From Pyramidobacter piscolens (GTDB lineage Bacteria > Synergistota > Synergistia > Synergistales > Dethiosulfovibrionaceae), in NCBI GenBank assembly GCA_004558205.1, contig SFDM01000006.1, positions 1-64,000 of the forward strand: a DNA stretch of 64,000 nucleotides, written 5' to 3'. The translations under genes and the position numbers were made by a program. Of the stretch, positions 43,299 through 51,962 are shown in pieces. Every line of letters starts with the position of its first letter. Position 1 is the first letter of the stretch. Below the pieces are notes generated by a model. The model had not been told where the DNA came from, ran no database searches, and saw only the letters and a list, made by a program, of their open reading frames with translations.

Positions 43299-44318
43299 TT
43301 ACTCAGTCACGCCGATCAGGTCCATCAAAAGCGCCTGGGCTGTCTCACGCTGCCCTGCTCCGGGACCGGAAAGAGTGATCTCGCCTAAATTATCGGTGCT
43401 CAGGGTGACGGCGTTCGACGCACCGCTGATGCCCGCCAGAGGGCTGTTCAAATTGACCTCCCTCGGGGCGACGAAACCGCGAAGCCGCCCGTCGGAGCGG
43501 CGTTCGATGCCCGAGATCAGCTTGATGCGCCGGCCGTGCTTGCGGGCGTTTCTCACCTGCTCGCCTGAAATATGGGTGATGCCCTCCCGTTCCACGTCGC
43601 CCACCGGCAGCGCCGCGCCGAAGAGGATCCGGGCCAAAATGGAAACCTTCACGGCGGCGTCCCAGCCCTCGAGGTCGCCCGAGGGGTCGGCTTCGGCGTA
43701 TCCGCGCTTCTGGGCCTCGGCCAGAGCTTCGTCGAAGGAGAGCCCGGCCTCCATGACGGAAAGCATGAAATTGGTCGTGCCGTTCAGGATCCCCTCGGCC
43801 TTCTGAATGGCGCAGCCCAGCAGGCCGTGCTGCGCCATCTGCACCAGCGGGGTTCCGCTCATGACGACGCCCTCGTAGCGGAACTTGGCGCTGTGCTCCC
43901 GCGCCAGAGCCTGAAGCTCGTCCCAGGCAGCGGCCAGAGGGCCCTTGTTAACGGTCACCACGTGGAGCCCCATGGACAGGGCGGAACGCATATAGGACAG
44001 CCCCGGCTCGCCGGTTGTGAGGTTTGTGGGCGTCGCTTCGGCGAGGATCCGCGCGCCACTGAGGCGCAGAAGCTCCTCGAAAGACCCCGACGCCTGAGGG
44101 AAGGAACTGAAGGATCCATTCTCTTCCAGTTCTTTCAGCAAAAGCGCCAGGTCGATGCCGCCGCGGTCCAGCACGACGCCTTTGCGATGGGTCACCACGA
44201 GGGTGACCCGGAGTTCCAGGCCGTACTGCCGCTCAAGCTGTTCTTTTTTGTCGCGGATCAGTTCCAAAAAAGCGCGTCCCACGTTTCCGCATCCTGTCAA
44301 AGCCACGTTCATAATCAT
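43299..44318 (-). CDS. hom: Homoserine dehydrogenase
   Basis: A 339-residue NAD(P)H-dependent enzyme making homoserine, the branch point to threonine and methionine. It has the nucleotide-binding GCGNVG (residues 9-14), VTVNKGPLA, GILNGTTNFML and AEADPSGDLEGWDAAVK. There is no C-terminal ACT domain, so threonine feedback at the protein level is absent and the length is short. GGAGG lies 8 bases before the ATG at 44318. A leader peptide and terminator upstream imply attenuation. Confidence 0.95.
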   Translation of the reverse strand: MIMNVALTGCGNVGRAFLELIRDKKEQLERQYGLELRVTLVVTHRKGVVLDRGGIDLALLLKELEENGSFSSFPQASGSFEELLRLSGARILAEATPTNLTTGEPGLSYMRSALSMGLHVVTVNKGPLAAAWDELQALAREHSAKFRYEGVVMSGTPLVQMAQHGLLGCAIQKAEGILNGTTNFMLSVMEAGLSFDEALAEAQKRGYAEADPSGDLEGWDAAVKVSILARILFGAALPVGDVEREGITHISGEQVRNARKHGRRIKLISGIERRSDGRLRGFVAPREVNLNSPLAGISGASNAVTLSTDNLGEITLSGPGAGQRETAQALLMDLIGVTE

Positions 44319-44382
44319 ATTCACAGCCTCCGCTTTTCACAAATAAAATTTTAAACTGTCATCGCCATAAACGATCAACCAT

Positions 44383-44415
44383 AAAAAAAAGGGGACCCCC
44401 AAGACGGGATCCCCT
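44383..44415 (-). terminator. Attenuator terminator before hom
   Basis: On the minus strand GGGGATCCC pairs with GGGGTCCCC (one G:T) around 6 bases and is followed by eight T. It ends about 65 bases before the hom start. A competing GCGCAC/GTGCGC hairpin (44432-44453) lies between it and the leader peptide. Confidence 0.88.
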
Positions 44416-44461
44416 GAAATCAACGCCGGAAGCGCACAGGACATCGTGCGCCACCCACAGT

Positions 44462-44530
44462 TTACGGGTCGCCCATCGTGAAAGTCCTGGTAGTAGTAGT
44501 GGTCATGCTGCGCATCATTTTAAACTTCAC
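44462..44530 (-). CDS. Threonine-rich leader peptide of the hom attenuator
   Basis: A 22-residue open frame starting GTG, 6 bases after GGAGGAGG. It encodes MKFKMMRSMTTTTTRTFTMGDP, with seven Thr codons (five in a row) and several Met codons. It is followed by mutually exclusive hairpins and a terminator. Thr shortage should stall ribosomes in the Thr run and free hom expression, the logic of E. coli thrL. Confidence 0.85.
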   Translation of the reverse strand: MKFKMMRSMTTTTTRTFTMGDP

Positions 44531-44605
44531 GGTGGCCTCCTCCTTTCGTTTTTTACGGATATAGATTAGAGCCCTAAAATAGAGCCTCTTCGGTTATTGT
44601 GGGAG

Positions 44606-44634
44606 ACGATACCACTATCCAGCGTGGAAATCAA
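44606..44634 (-). promoter_or_regulatory. Promoter of the hom leader
   Basis: On the minus strand TTGATT and TATCGT are separated by 17 bases, 62 bases before the leader ribosome binding site. Confidence 0.5.
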
Positions 44635-44698
44635 GCCCCATTTTATATGAGATGTTTATCAAACATAAAACTGCGCGAAGGACGCGGTTAAAAGCCCG

Positions 44699-44726
44699 TT
44701 GATTTTTGCCGATTATCTTGTATACT
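44699..44726 (+). promoter_or_regulatory. Promoter of the EamA transporter gene
   Basis: TTGATT and TATACT separated by 16 bases, about 45 bases before the chosen start codon. Confidence 0.6.
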
Positions 44727-44769
44727 GATGGTTCGTGTCATGAATTTTTATGTCAGGAGCATCCCTTTT

Positions 44770-45666
44770 ATGAGTCATTCTGTGCAAACACGCCGTTTCT
44801 ATCATTACATTCCGATGATGTTAGTTCTGCTGATCTGGGGTTCCATGGGGCTTCCCGTCACCTATGCCCTCAAAGAGCTTCCGCCCATGGTCCTCCTCGC
44901 GGGACGCTGCCTGATCGCCGTCCTGCTCCTGCTGCCTTTCGCGATCAAGGAAGGGCGAGTGCTCGCCGCTCCCGGCGACCGGCTTTACGCCTTTGCCGCG
45001 GGGCTGTCGGGAGTCTTTCTCAACAACGCCTTTTATTTTTACAGCGTGAAATATACGTCGCTGACCAATATCGCCATCATCTTCGCCATGTCGCCGCTGC
45101 TCACGGCGTTGCTGGCCCGAATTTTTCTCGGCGAGAAGCTGACGCGGCGGCGCTGTCTGGGCATCGCCGTCGCCTTCGCCGGCGCCCTGTTCCTGCTGAG
45201 CGGTGGAAAGCCCGCGATGCTGCTCCATCTGTCGCTGAACCGCGGCGACGTCTCCGAGTTCTTCGCGGCCCTGACCTGCTCCATCATGACGGTCCTCGGC
45301 AAGAAAATCAAAAACAGCTCAGCCATCGTGGTCACGCTGGACGGGATGTTCATCGCCCTTCTGGTGTGCATTCCCTCCATTTTCTTCCTTGGTCAGCCCC
45401 TGCCCAGTTCCGTCAGCTACGCGGCCCTCGGCGGCCTTCTTTACCTGGGAGCTCTGGGTTCGGCCTGCGCCTACGTGCTGCAGCAGGCTTCGATCCAGAT
45501 AATCGGGGCGGGAGCCACAGCCGCCTTCCTGAACGGGACGCCCGCCGTGGCGATCGTGGTCGCGCTGTTCGTCATGGGCGAATCGATCTCGTCGGTACAG
45601 ATCGTCAGCAGCGCCGTTATCTTCTCGGGAATCTTTCTGAACGCCGGCTCAAGGCCCGAAGGTTAG
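44770..45666 (+). CDS. DMT superfamily transporter (EamA family)
   Basis: A 298-residue protein with ten predicted helices in two EamA repeats; LGALGSACAYVLQQASIQIIGA and FLGEKLTRRR are family blocks. Members export amino acids or metabolites. I chose the ATG at 44770, with AGGAG about 10 bases upstream; the -10 box at 44721 rules out the upstream starts at 44728 and 44740. It is divergent from hom and monocistronic. Confidence 0.88.
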   Translation: MSHSVQTRRFYHYIPMMLVLLIWGSMGLPVTYALKELPPMVLLAGRCLIAVLLLLPFAIKEGRVLAAPGDRLYAFAAGLSGVFLNNAFYFYSVKYTSLTNIAIIFAMSPLLTALLARIFLGEKLTRRRCLGIAVAFAGALFLLSGGKPAMLLHLSLNRGDVSEFFAALTCSIMTVLGKKIKNSSAIVVTLDGMFIALLVCIPSIFFLGQPLPSSVSYAALGGLLYLGALGSACAYVLQQASIQIIGAGATAAFLNGTPAVAIVVALFVMGESISSVQIVSSAVIFSGIFLNAGSRPEG

Positions 45667-45714
45667 GTAAAAAGATTGAACCGCGGAGGTTCGCAGCGGT
45701 CCATACTATTTATC

Positions 45715-45876
45715 AGTTGGAGCACCAAATACTTTGGAAGGGACGGCCTGAGGGAGATCGGGGCCGCAAGCTGCGCAGGACCGCCAACGCGGTCCGAGTA
45801 TGTCCGAAGCGGAACCGATTTCCCCAGGCCGGCCCCGGACGTTTGTTCAGCTGTTCTATGGCTAATGAGTATTAGT
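45715..45876 (+). ncRNA. Candidate structured RNA, copy 1
   Basis: About 75 percent identical to 62555-62718. GGGACGGCCTGAGGGAGATCG can pair with CGATTTCCCCAGGCCGGCCCC to form a long outer stem. Inside are GGACCGC/GCGGTCC around CAAC and an invariant GGCCGCAAGCTGCGCAGG. Base changes between copies keep the pairing, partly by G:T. It lies in a gene-free gap and is followed on the plus strand by a strong terminator, so it could be a free-standing RNA. Strand and function are inferred. Confidence 0.5.
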
Positions 45877-45910
45877 ATAGCAGCCCATCAGTGTCTGCCG
45901 ATCACAGAAT

Positions 45911-45960
45911 ATAAAAGGAAGGCCGCGCCTTTTCCAGGGCGCGGCCTTCCTTTTATAATT
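45911..45960. terminator. Strong bidirectional terminator
   Basis: AAAAGGAAGGCCGCGCC pairs perfectly with GGCGCGGCCTTCCTTTT around 8 bases, then ATAATTTTT on the plus side. It serves the RNA-like element from the left and the asparaginase gene from the right. Confidence 0.9.
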
Positions 45961-45989
45961 TTTATAGCTGCGGGTCGTAGTTGGGAAGG

Positions 45990-47027
45990 TCAGGCGCGGC
46001 ATTCTTTCAGGTAACGGCCCAGAACGAGACACGGATCCTCCGGGGCCGCAGCCAGCGCATAACAGCACAGGCTGTGGATGAACTCGACGGAGCGGTCCAT
46101 CTGGTTCCAGACGCGGAACCCCTTCCGCGCCAAACGGGCCATGCCCACCCGGTCATACCCGTCTGGATGCTTGACGCCGCCCTCGGCCTGGCTGCACGCC
46201 AGGATCAGCGGTTTCGCCCCGTTCTCGTAGCCGCCCTCCACCAGGTCCAGCACTGAGGGAATCATGTTGCCCGCGCCGTAACCTAAAAGACACAGAAAAC
46301 GCTCGTCGCCTTGAAGGCGCGGACGGATTCCCGGCTGCGCAAAAAGCCAGCTGATATGGGCACAGCGCCGGCGGATCTCCTCGGGAGGCTCCGACAGCAA
46401 AGCGTCCATCTCCGCCGGCAGCATGGTCCTGTCGGCTCGGCGCTCCCCCTTTTCGGGCGATTCCAGCGCCCAGTCAGGGTTGAAAAACAGCGGCTGGCCG
46501 TTGACCGCCGCAAAAGCGTCGGGATGCATGGCATGGGCCTTATGGGCCCGGTCGCCGGGGATCAGCTTCCAGTTGAAATAGACCCAGACGCCGCGCAAGC
46601 CGGAGCAGCAGGCCGTCGCCGCGCCGCGCAGATTGGACGTCACGTCCTCGGGCATATAGTCCAGCGTCAGCTGGCTGCCAGTGAGGATCACGGGGATGGG
46701 CAGATTGCCGAAGCAGAGGCTCAGCCATGCGGCGGTACATGCCATGGTGTCCGTGCCGTGCAGGATCAGCACGCCCGACAGCCCCTTTTCCAGCTCTTCG
46801 GCGATGCAGCGGGACAGCAGCGCCCAATGCCCCGGATCCAGTTCGGAGCTGTCAAGCCCCGGATTTCCGAGAGGCGCGCGAAACAGGGCTTCCACGCCGC
46901 GCTCGGCGAAAAGCTCGCTCAAAGAGTCTTTCAGGCGCAGAGACGCCTCCGACAGAGGAGCTTTCCCCTGCCCGGCAAAACCGCTGGCGATCGTTCCGCC
47001 CGTAAATATAACCAACAAACGATTCAA
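45990..47027 (-). CDS. L-asparaginase
   Basis: A 345-residue enzyme that hydrolyses asparagine to aspartate and ammonia. The first nucleophile motif is FTGGTIAS and the second is LHGTDTMACTA; QLTLDYMPEDVTSNLRGA follows. No signal peptide, so it is the cytosolic (type I-like) form. GGAGGAGG precedes two consecutive TTG codons (47030 and 47027); I chose the second (7 bases). The long in-frame extension upstream is not supported. Confidence 0.9.
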   Translation of the reverse strand: MNRLLVIFTGGTIASGFAGQGKAPLSEASLRLKDSLSELFAERGVEALFRAPLGNPGLDSSELDPGHWALLSRCIAEELEKGLSGVLILHGTDTMACTAAWLSLCFGNLPIPVILTGSQLTLDYMPEDVTSNLRGAATACCSGLRGVWVYFNWKLIPGDRAHKAHAMHPDAFAAVNGQPLFFNPDWALESPEKGERRADRTMLPAEMDALLSEPPEEIRRRCAHISWLFAQPGIRPRLQGDERFLCLLGYGAGNMIPSVLDLVEGGYENGAKPLILACSQAEGGVKHPDGYDRVGMARLARKGFRVWNQMDRSVEFIHSLCCYALAAAPEDPCLVLGRYLKECRA

Positions 47028-47272
47028 CAAAATTCCTCCTCCACAGGTTCCTGCGCTTCCGTAAGTTCTCGAAACTCCGCGGAACCAAGGCCAGGCGGCA
47101 GCCGATTCACGCCCCGTTTCCGACAGAAAATTTTTTTTATTATAGGCGTTTCCGCTCTTTTTGTAAACAAAACGTTCTCTTATCGTGGCTTTTGCGCGTC
47201 CGTCCCCCTCTTTCCTTAATTTATGATGCGGCGAGACGCCGTTTTTGCAATTTATCACAATGAAATTACGCA

Positions 47273-47301
47273 TTGACAAACTTACGACAGAATGGTATAA
47301 G
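47273..47301 (+). promoter_or_regulatory. Sigma70 promoter of the exported M20 gene
   Basis: A perfect TTGACA and TATAAG with a 17-base spacer, 63 bases before the start codon. Confidence 0.8.
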
Positions 47302-47364
47302 TCTTTACTAATTTATCCTCAGGCCTGGAGATAAAACAAAACTGTAAGGGAGATGTAATATACT

Positions 47365-48681
47365 ATGTTCAAATTTGTAAAATCTATCGTATTATCCTGC
47401 GCCATGGCGCTCCTTGCCGCTTTTGCCTCCCTGGCCGCCGACAGCGCGCAGATCAGGGACTTCGCCGCCTCGAACATCGACGGCCAAAAAAGCGCGCTCT
47501 GTGAAATGGGAGACTGGATGTACCACAACCCCGAAGTGGGATACAAGGAGTTCAAGGCTTCCAAACTGCTCTCCTCATATCTTGAAAAGAACGGCTTCAC
47601 CATGGCTTCCGGCACCGCGGGGTACGAGACCGCTTTCGTCGGAACCTTCAAAAACGGCGAAGGCGGCGCCAAGATCGCCTACATGGTCGAGTACGACGCC
47701 CTCCGCGGCACCGGCGGCACGGCGTTCCAGGGCTGCCAGCACAACCTTCAGGGCCCCGCCGGCCTTGGCGCGGCCGTCGCCTTGAAAGAGGCCATGGTCA
47801 AGTACAACATTCCCGGAACGGTGATGGTCGTCGGCACCCCCGCCGAAGAAATTCCCCCCGCCGTGAAGGGATTCATGATCCAAAAGGGCGTCTTCGACGG
47901 CGTGGACGTGGTCCTCATGTTCCACGGCAGCGCCAAGACCAAGGCTACTATGGCCGGCTGGAGCGGCGTGGCTCTCGACTCGGCCTATTACGTCTTCAAG
48001 GGCAAGAGCGCCCACGCCTCGGGCGACCCTTGGAGCGGCAAGGACGCCGTCGACGCGGCGCGCCTGATGTTCGCCGGCGTCGACGCCTATAGGGAGCACA
48101 TCCTGCCCGACGCGCGCATCCACGGCGTCATCCTTGAAGGCGGCGTGGCGCCCAACGTCATCGCGCCCTACGCCAAGGCAGAGTTCTACTACCGCCACCC
48201 CACCCGCGAATACGTGGAGGCCATGGGACGCCGCCTGGAGACCATCGCCAAGGCCGCCGCGATGATGACTGACACCACGGCCGAAGTGGACATCTACGGC
48301 AAGTATTACTGCACCGTGGGCCTGGAGTCGCTGGAACAGAGAGCTTACGGCTACGCCAAGTCCTTCGGCGCCGTGCAGTGCGACGACAAGCCCAGCCCCG
48401 CCGGCTCGACGGACTTCGCCGAAGTGTCGAACCACTTTCCCGCCATCTCGCTCTACGTGGCCACCAAGCCGCTGGCCGCCCCGGGGCACTCGATCGAAGC
48501 CGCCGACGCGACGATCACGCCCATCGGCCACGACGGTATGATCGTCGCCTCCAAGACGCTCTGCGCCCTCGGCGTGGACCTGCTGAACGACCCCAAGTAT
48601 CTGCAGGAAGTCAAGTCGGAGTTCAAAAAATACGGCCCGCCGCCCACGCTGAAAAACTACGTCAAGAGCATCAAGTGGTAA
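47365..48681 (+). CDS. Exported M20 family hydrolase (AbgB/p-aminobenzoyl-glutamate hydrolase-like), paralogue 3
   Basis: A 438-residue M20 protein with a Sec signal peptide (cut after LAA near residue 25), unusual because M20D enzymes are mostly cytosolic. EYDALRGTGGTAFQGCQHN and GTPAEE match AbgB-type metal sites, and GSTDFAEVSNHFP supplies the late ligands. AGGGAGATG precedes the ATG. It may release amino acids from aminobenzoyl, acyl or folate-like conjugates in the periplasm. Confidence 0.85.
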   Translation: MFKFVKSIVLSCAMALLAAFASLAADSAQIRDFAASNIDGQKSALCEMGDWMYHNPEVGYKEFKASKLLSSYLEKNGFTMASGTAGYETAFVGTFKNGEGGAKIAYMVEYDALRGTGGTAFQGCQHNLQGPAGLGAAVALKEAMVKYNIPGTVMVVGTPAEEIPPAVKGFMIQKGVFDGVDVVLMFHGSAKTKATMAGWSGVALDSAYYVFKGKSAHASGDPWSGKDAVDAARLMFAGVDAYREHILPDARIHGVILEGGVAPNVIAPYAKAEFYYRHPTREYVEAMGRRLETIAKAAAMMTDTTAEVDIYGKYYCTVGLESLEQRAYGYAKSFGAVQCDDKPSPAGSTDFAEVSNHFPAISLYVATKPLAAPGHSIEAADATITPIGHDGMIVASKTLCALGVDLLNDPKYLQEVKSEFKKYGPPPTLKNYVKSIKW

Positions 48682-48740
48682 AGTCCATTCATATCTGCCA
48701 TTCATATTTGATACTCTTTCGCAGCTAAACGGCTAAATTG

Positions 48741-48819
48741 GAGACCGGGAAGCCCTTCTCGCCGCGCCGGCCCTCTCAGGGGGCCGGCGGCTGTGAAAAG
48801 GGCTTCCCGGTCTTTTCTT
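48741..48819. terminator. Long bidirectional terminator
   Basis: AGACCGGGAAGCCCTT faces AAGGGCTTCCCGGTCT, with an inner CCGGCCC/GGGCCGG stem. T runs exist on the plus side; it separates convergent M20 and glnA. Confidence 0.82.
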
Positions 48820-50249
48820 TACAGGTCGTAATACTTCTGGAACTCCGCGGGATGGGGAATGCGCTCGATGCGTTCGGCTTCGGCGCGCTTTCTATCAATC
48901 CAGCGGCGAAGCAGCTCGGGTGGAAACACGCCGCCGGCCGTCAGATAATCCTGGTCGGCCTCGAGGGCCTTCAGCGCTTCAAGCAGGCTTCCGGGCAGGC
49001 CGCGGATCTTTTTCTTCTCCTCGTCAGAAAGGGCGAAGAGATTGCAGTCGTAAGGGCCCCAGCCCTCGGCGTGAGGGTCGATCTTGTTTTCGACGCCGTC
49101 CAGCCCCGCCATCAGGATCGCCGCATAGGCGTAGTAGGGGTTGCACGTGGCGTCGGGGTTGCGCAGTTCGAAGCGCTTGGACGAGGGCGACTTGGCGTAG
49201 GCGGGGATCCTGACCACGGCGCTGCGGTTCGCCGTCGCGTAGCCGATCGTGACGGGAGCCTCGAAACCGGGAACCAGGCGCTTGAAGGAGTTCGTCGACG
49301 GGTTGGTCAGCGCGCAGAGCGAAGCGATATGGCGCAGCAGACCGCCGATAAAATGAAGCGCTGTCTCGCTGAGCTGCGAATAGCCCTCGGGATCGTAGAA
49401 GAGGGGCTTGCCGTCCTTGAACAGCAGCATGTGCACGTGCATGCCGTTGCCGGCCTCCTTGTACAGAGGCTTGGGCATCAGGGTGGCGGTGCGTCCGGCT
49501 TGGGCCGCGGTGTTTTTGATCACATACTTGATCGTCATGGTGTCGTCGGCCATCTTGAGGACGTCGCCGAGTTCCACTTCGATCTCCAGCTGCCCGGGGC
49601 CGCCGACTTCATGATGGTGGTATTTCACTTTCACGCCCCAGTCCTGGAGCGCGAGGCACATTTTATTGCGCAGCTCGAAGCAGACGTCGTGGGGGGCCGT
49701 GATATGGTAGCCGCCTTCGTAGGGAACCTGGTACCCGTTGTTTTCCCCCGCGTCGCCGCTCCGCCATTCGGCCTGGCGGGTATCCACGCTGAAGGCCATG
49801 CGCTGGGGCGTCACTTCGTAGCTGACGCGGTCGAAGACATGGAATTCAAACTCGGGGCCGATCACCATTTTATCGGCGACGCCCCTTTCTTTCATGTACG
49901 CCACCGCCCGTTTAATCACGTTCCTGGGATAGTGGGTAAAGGGGCGGTTGTTCGGGACGTCGATCACGTTCACGTCGCCCGTCAGGGAGAGCGTGGGCGT
50001 CTCCACGAAGGGATCGATCGCTGCGGTGCCGAGGTCGGGAATAAAGACCATGTCGCTGTTCTCGACGCGCGCATAGCCGTAGTTCGAGCCGTCAAAGCCG
50101 ATGCCGTACTTCATGGTGTCTTCGTTGAAGCGCTCCGCCGGAATGGTGATGTGGCGCCACCTACCGTCCAGGTCCACCATTTTGAAATCAACCATTTTGA
50201 TGCCCTGTTCCGCCATAAAGGTCTGAACTTGATCAAGCGAAGTAAACAT
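48819..50249 (-). CDS. glnA: Glutamine synthetase type I
   Basis: A 476-residue ammonia-assimilating enzyme that joins glutamate and ammonia with ATP. It has FDGSNYGYARVENSDM, EFEFHVFD, GNGMHVHM, the NSFKRLVPGFEAPV loop and RFELRNPD. The E. coli adenylylation site (NLYDLP) reads NLFALS here, so the modified Tyr is missing. It is alone on its strand, with GAGGAGA before its ATG. Confidence 0.95.
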   Translation of the reverse strand: MFTSLDQVQTFMAEQGIKMVDFKMVDLDGRWRHITIPAERFNEDTMKYGIGFDGSNYGYARVENSDMVFIPDLGTAAIDPFVETPTLSLTGDVNVIDVPNNRPFTHYPRNVIKRAVAYMKERGVADKMVIGPEFEFHVFDRVSYEVTPQRMAFSVDTRQAEWRSGDAGENNGYQVPYEGGYHITAPHDVCFELRNKMCLALQDWGVKVKYHHHEVGGPGQLEIEVELGDVLKMADDTMTIKYVIKNTAAQAGRTATLMPKPLYKEAGNGMHVHMLLFKDGKPLFYDPEGYSQLSETALHFIGGLLRHIASLCALTNPSTNSFKRLVPGFEAPVTIGYATANRSAVVRIPAYAKSPSSKRFELRNPDATCNPYYAYAAILMAGLDGVENKIDPHAEGWGPYDCNLFALSDEEKKKIRGLPGSLLEALKALEADQDYLTAGGVFPPELLRRWIDRKRAEAERIERIPHPAEFQKYYDL

Positions 50250-50420
50250 TGCCCTGTCTCCTCTCAGTTGATGGGTCCCCCCAGGGGAATAGACCTATTG
50301 TATCTATTTCCCTGACTTTTTACAAGAGAATGAGAGCTGTTTTTGAAAGTTTTGCGTTTTTGAAGCGTTATTTTCAACTTTTCATCTTTTTACACGATAA
50401 ATACGCGAGACTTTTTTCAA

Positions 50421-50460
50421 CAAAAGCAGCCGCCAGCAAAAAAACACCGGCGGCTGCTTT
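50421..50460 (-). terminator. Terminator of the GGDEF operon
   Basis: AAAGCAGCCGCC pairs with GGCGGCTGCTTT around a 14-base loop; the minus strand continues TTTTGTTG. It lies just after the stop at 50468. Confidence 0.8.
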
Positions 50461-50467
50461 GTATTTT

Positions 50468-51958
50468 TCACGCGCGGAAAACCACGCAGTTGTTCTTGCC
50501 CGTCTCCTTCACGTGCTGAAGGGCCTTATTCGCGATCTCGAAGGCGTTGACGTAATCCATGTCCTGATCGACAATTGCGATGCCGATGCTGATCGACGCG
50601 GGAATGGTCTCGCCGCCCGAGGAAAAGCCGAGGCTGACGATACGGCAGATCTCGTCGCCCTTTCTCTTGGGGATGTCGGCGTTTTTGACGTTGTGCATAT
50701 AAATAGCAAACTGGTCGCCTTGGAGCCGCCCGATGATGTCGTCCTTTCGGAACACCGTCAGCAGCAGCTTGGCAATCAGGCGGATCGCCAGGTCGCCGAT
50801 GCTGCGTCCCTGCTTTTCGTTCAGTTCCGTGAAATCGTCGATATCCAGGAGCATCAGGGCGTCGATTTCAGTCTCGCGGCGCTCCTGCATCCGCGTTTCG
50901 GCCCTTTCGGCAAAAGCGTCGAAGTTGAAGAGCTCCGTCATGCTGTCAAGCTGCTGAAGCTTACCCACAACCTTTTTCTGGACGGTCCGCTTCCTCAGAA
51001 TGACCGTATAGGTCATGCTGGCCACAAGAAGCCCTAGGAGCAGCAGCAGAGGGATCATGTACTTTCTGGCGATGCCCCTGATGGTAATGTCCTGTTCCAC
51101 GTAGGACATGGCCTCGAGCATCATCACGTGACGCCGGGATTCGTCGATGACCGCCATGGCCTTCTCCATGACGGAGTACAGGCTGGGGTCGTTGTTGAAA
51201 AAAGCGGTGCCGTAATCCCTCACGTCGGAGCCGTAAAGCTGCAGCTTCAAGTTGTCGTACTTGGAGATGATCTTGCACCAGGCGACGCACAGAGCGTCGT
51301 CATAGCCGTAATCGGCTTCTCCCGCGACCACGGCCCTGACGGCGTCCTTGCTCGCCGGATATTCCCTGACTTCGCCGCGCACCCACAGAGGGTGATCCTC
51401 GCCCCGGACTCCGGCGTAGGCTTTCATGTTCAGCGCCGCGTCGGTCTGTCCCTTGCGCATGTAGAGGACTTTATTGACGCTGAAACAGGGATGGGCGGCA
51501 AAACGCACGTCCTTCAAACGGACCTTGTAGATGTCCTCAGCGGCCATCAAAAGGTCCAGGGACCTCTTTTCCGCGCGCCAGGCCAGTTCCTGCTGAGAGT
51601 CTACGACTGAATAATCGAAGCGGAGCCCCGTCAGCCTGGAGATCTCGTCAAAAAAGCTGATCCCCAGCCCGCGAAGCACGCCCTGAGAGTCATAATAGGC
51701 TATCGGCGCTTTATCCGCCGCAAAAATGACCTTCAGCAGCGGGCTCTTTTCAACGTATGCCCTTTCCACTTCCGACAGGTTCAGAATGGAGCGCTCAACC
51801 TCCGCGGCCGGCGTTCTCATCCCCGACGCGGAAAAGGCGCCGTAGGCGACGTCCAGCGTGTCCTGCCACTCGCCCGCACTCCTATCTCTCATATAATAGC
51901 CCACCGCCGCGACGCAGACCAGCGTGAGCGACAACAGAAACGTCCTGGCGAACCTCAT
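50468..51958 (-). CDS. Amino-acid-sensor-like (SBP_bac_3) GGDEF protein with altered active site
   Basis: A 496-residue inner-membrane protein. An N-terminal helix (about 8-25), a periplasmic type 3 solute-binding domain (about 70-285, PIAYYDSQGVLRGLGISFFDEISRLTG), a second helix (about 310-330) and a GGDEF domain follow. The signature is RLQGDQF in place of RxGGDEF, so Gln replaces the first Gly and Glu. Diguanylate cyclase activity is therefore doubtful. It starts 4 bases after the M20 stop, in one operon with HpaI aldolase. Confidence 0.88.
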   Translation of the reverse strand: MRFARTFLLSLTLVCVAAVGYYMRDRSAGEWQDTLDVAYGAFSASGMRTPAAEVERSILNLSEVERAYVEKSPLLKVIFAADKAPIAYYDSQGVLRGLGISFFDEISRLTGLRFDYSVVDSQQELAWRAEKRSLDLLMAAEDIYKVRLKDVRFAAHPCFSVNKVLYMRKGQTDAALNMKAYAGVRGEDHPLWVRGEVREYPASKDAVRAVVAGEADYGYDDALCVAWCKIISKYDNLKLQLYGSDVRDYGTAFFNNDPSLYSVMEKAMAVIDESRRHVMMLEAMSYVEQDITIRGIARKYMIPLLLLLGLLVASMTYTVILRKRTVQKKVVGKLQQLDSMTELFNFDAFAERAETRMQERRETEIDALMLLDIDDFTELNEKQGRSIGDLAIRLIAKLLLTVFRKDDIIGRLQGDQFAIYMHNVKNADIPKRKGDEICRIVSLGFSSGGETIPASISIGIAIVDQDMDYVNAFEIANKALQHVKETGKNNCVVFRA

Positions 51959-51962
51959 TCTT

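Noticed and set aside
45676..46014. Open frame across structured RNA copy 1
   Set aside because: Its reading frame is not kept in copy 2, whereas the base pairing is, so coding is unlikely.
46311..47219. Long plus-strand frame opposite asparaginase
   Set aside because: It is an antisense shadow; the minus strand carries both asparaginase active-site motifs.
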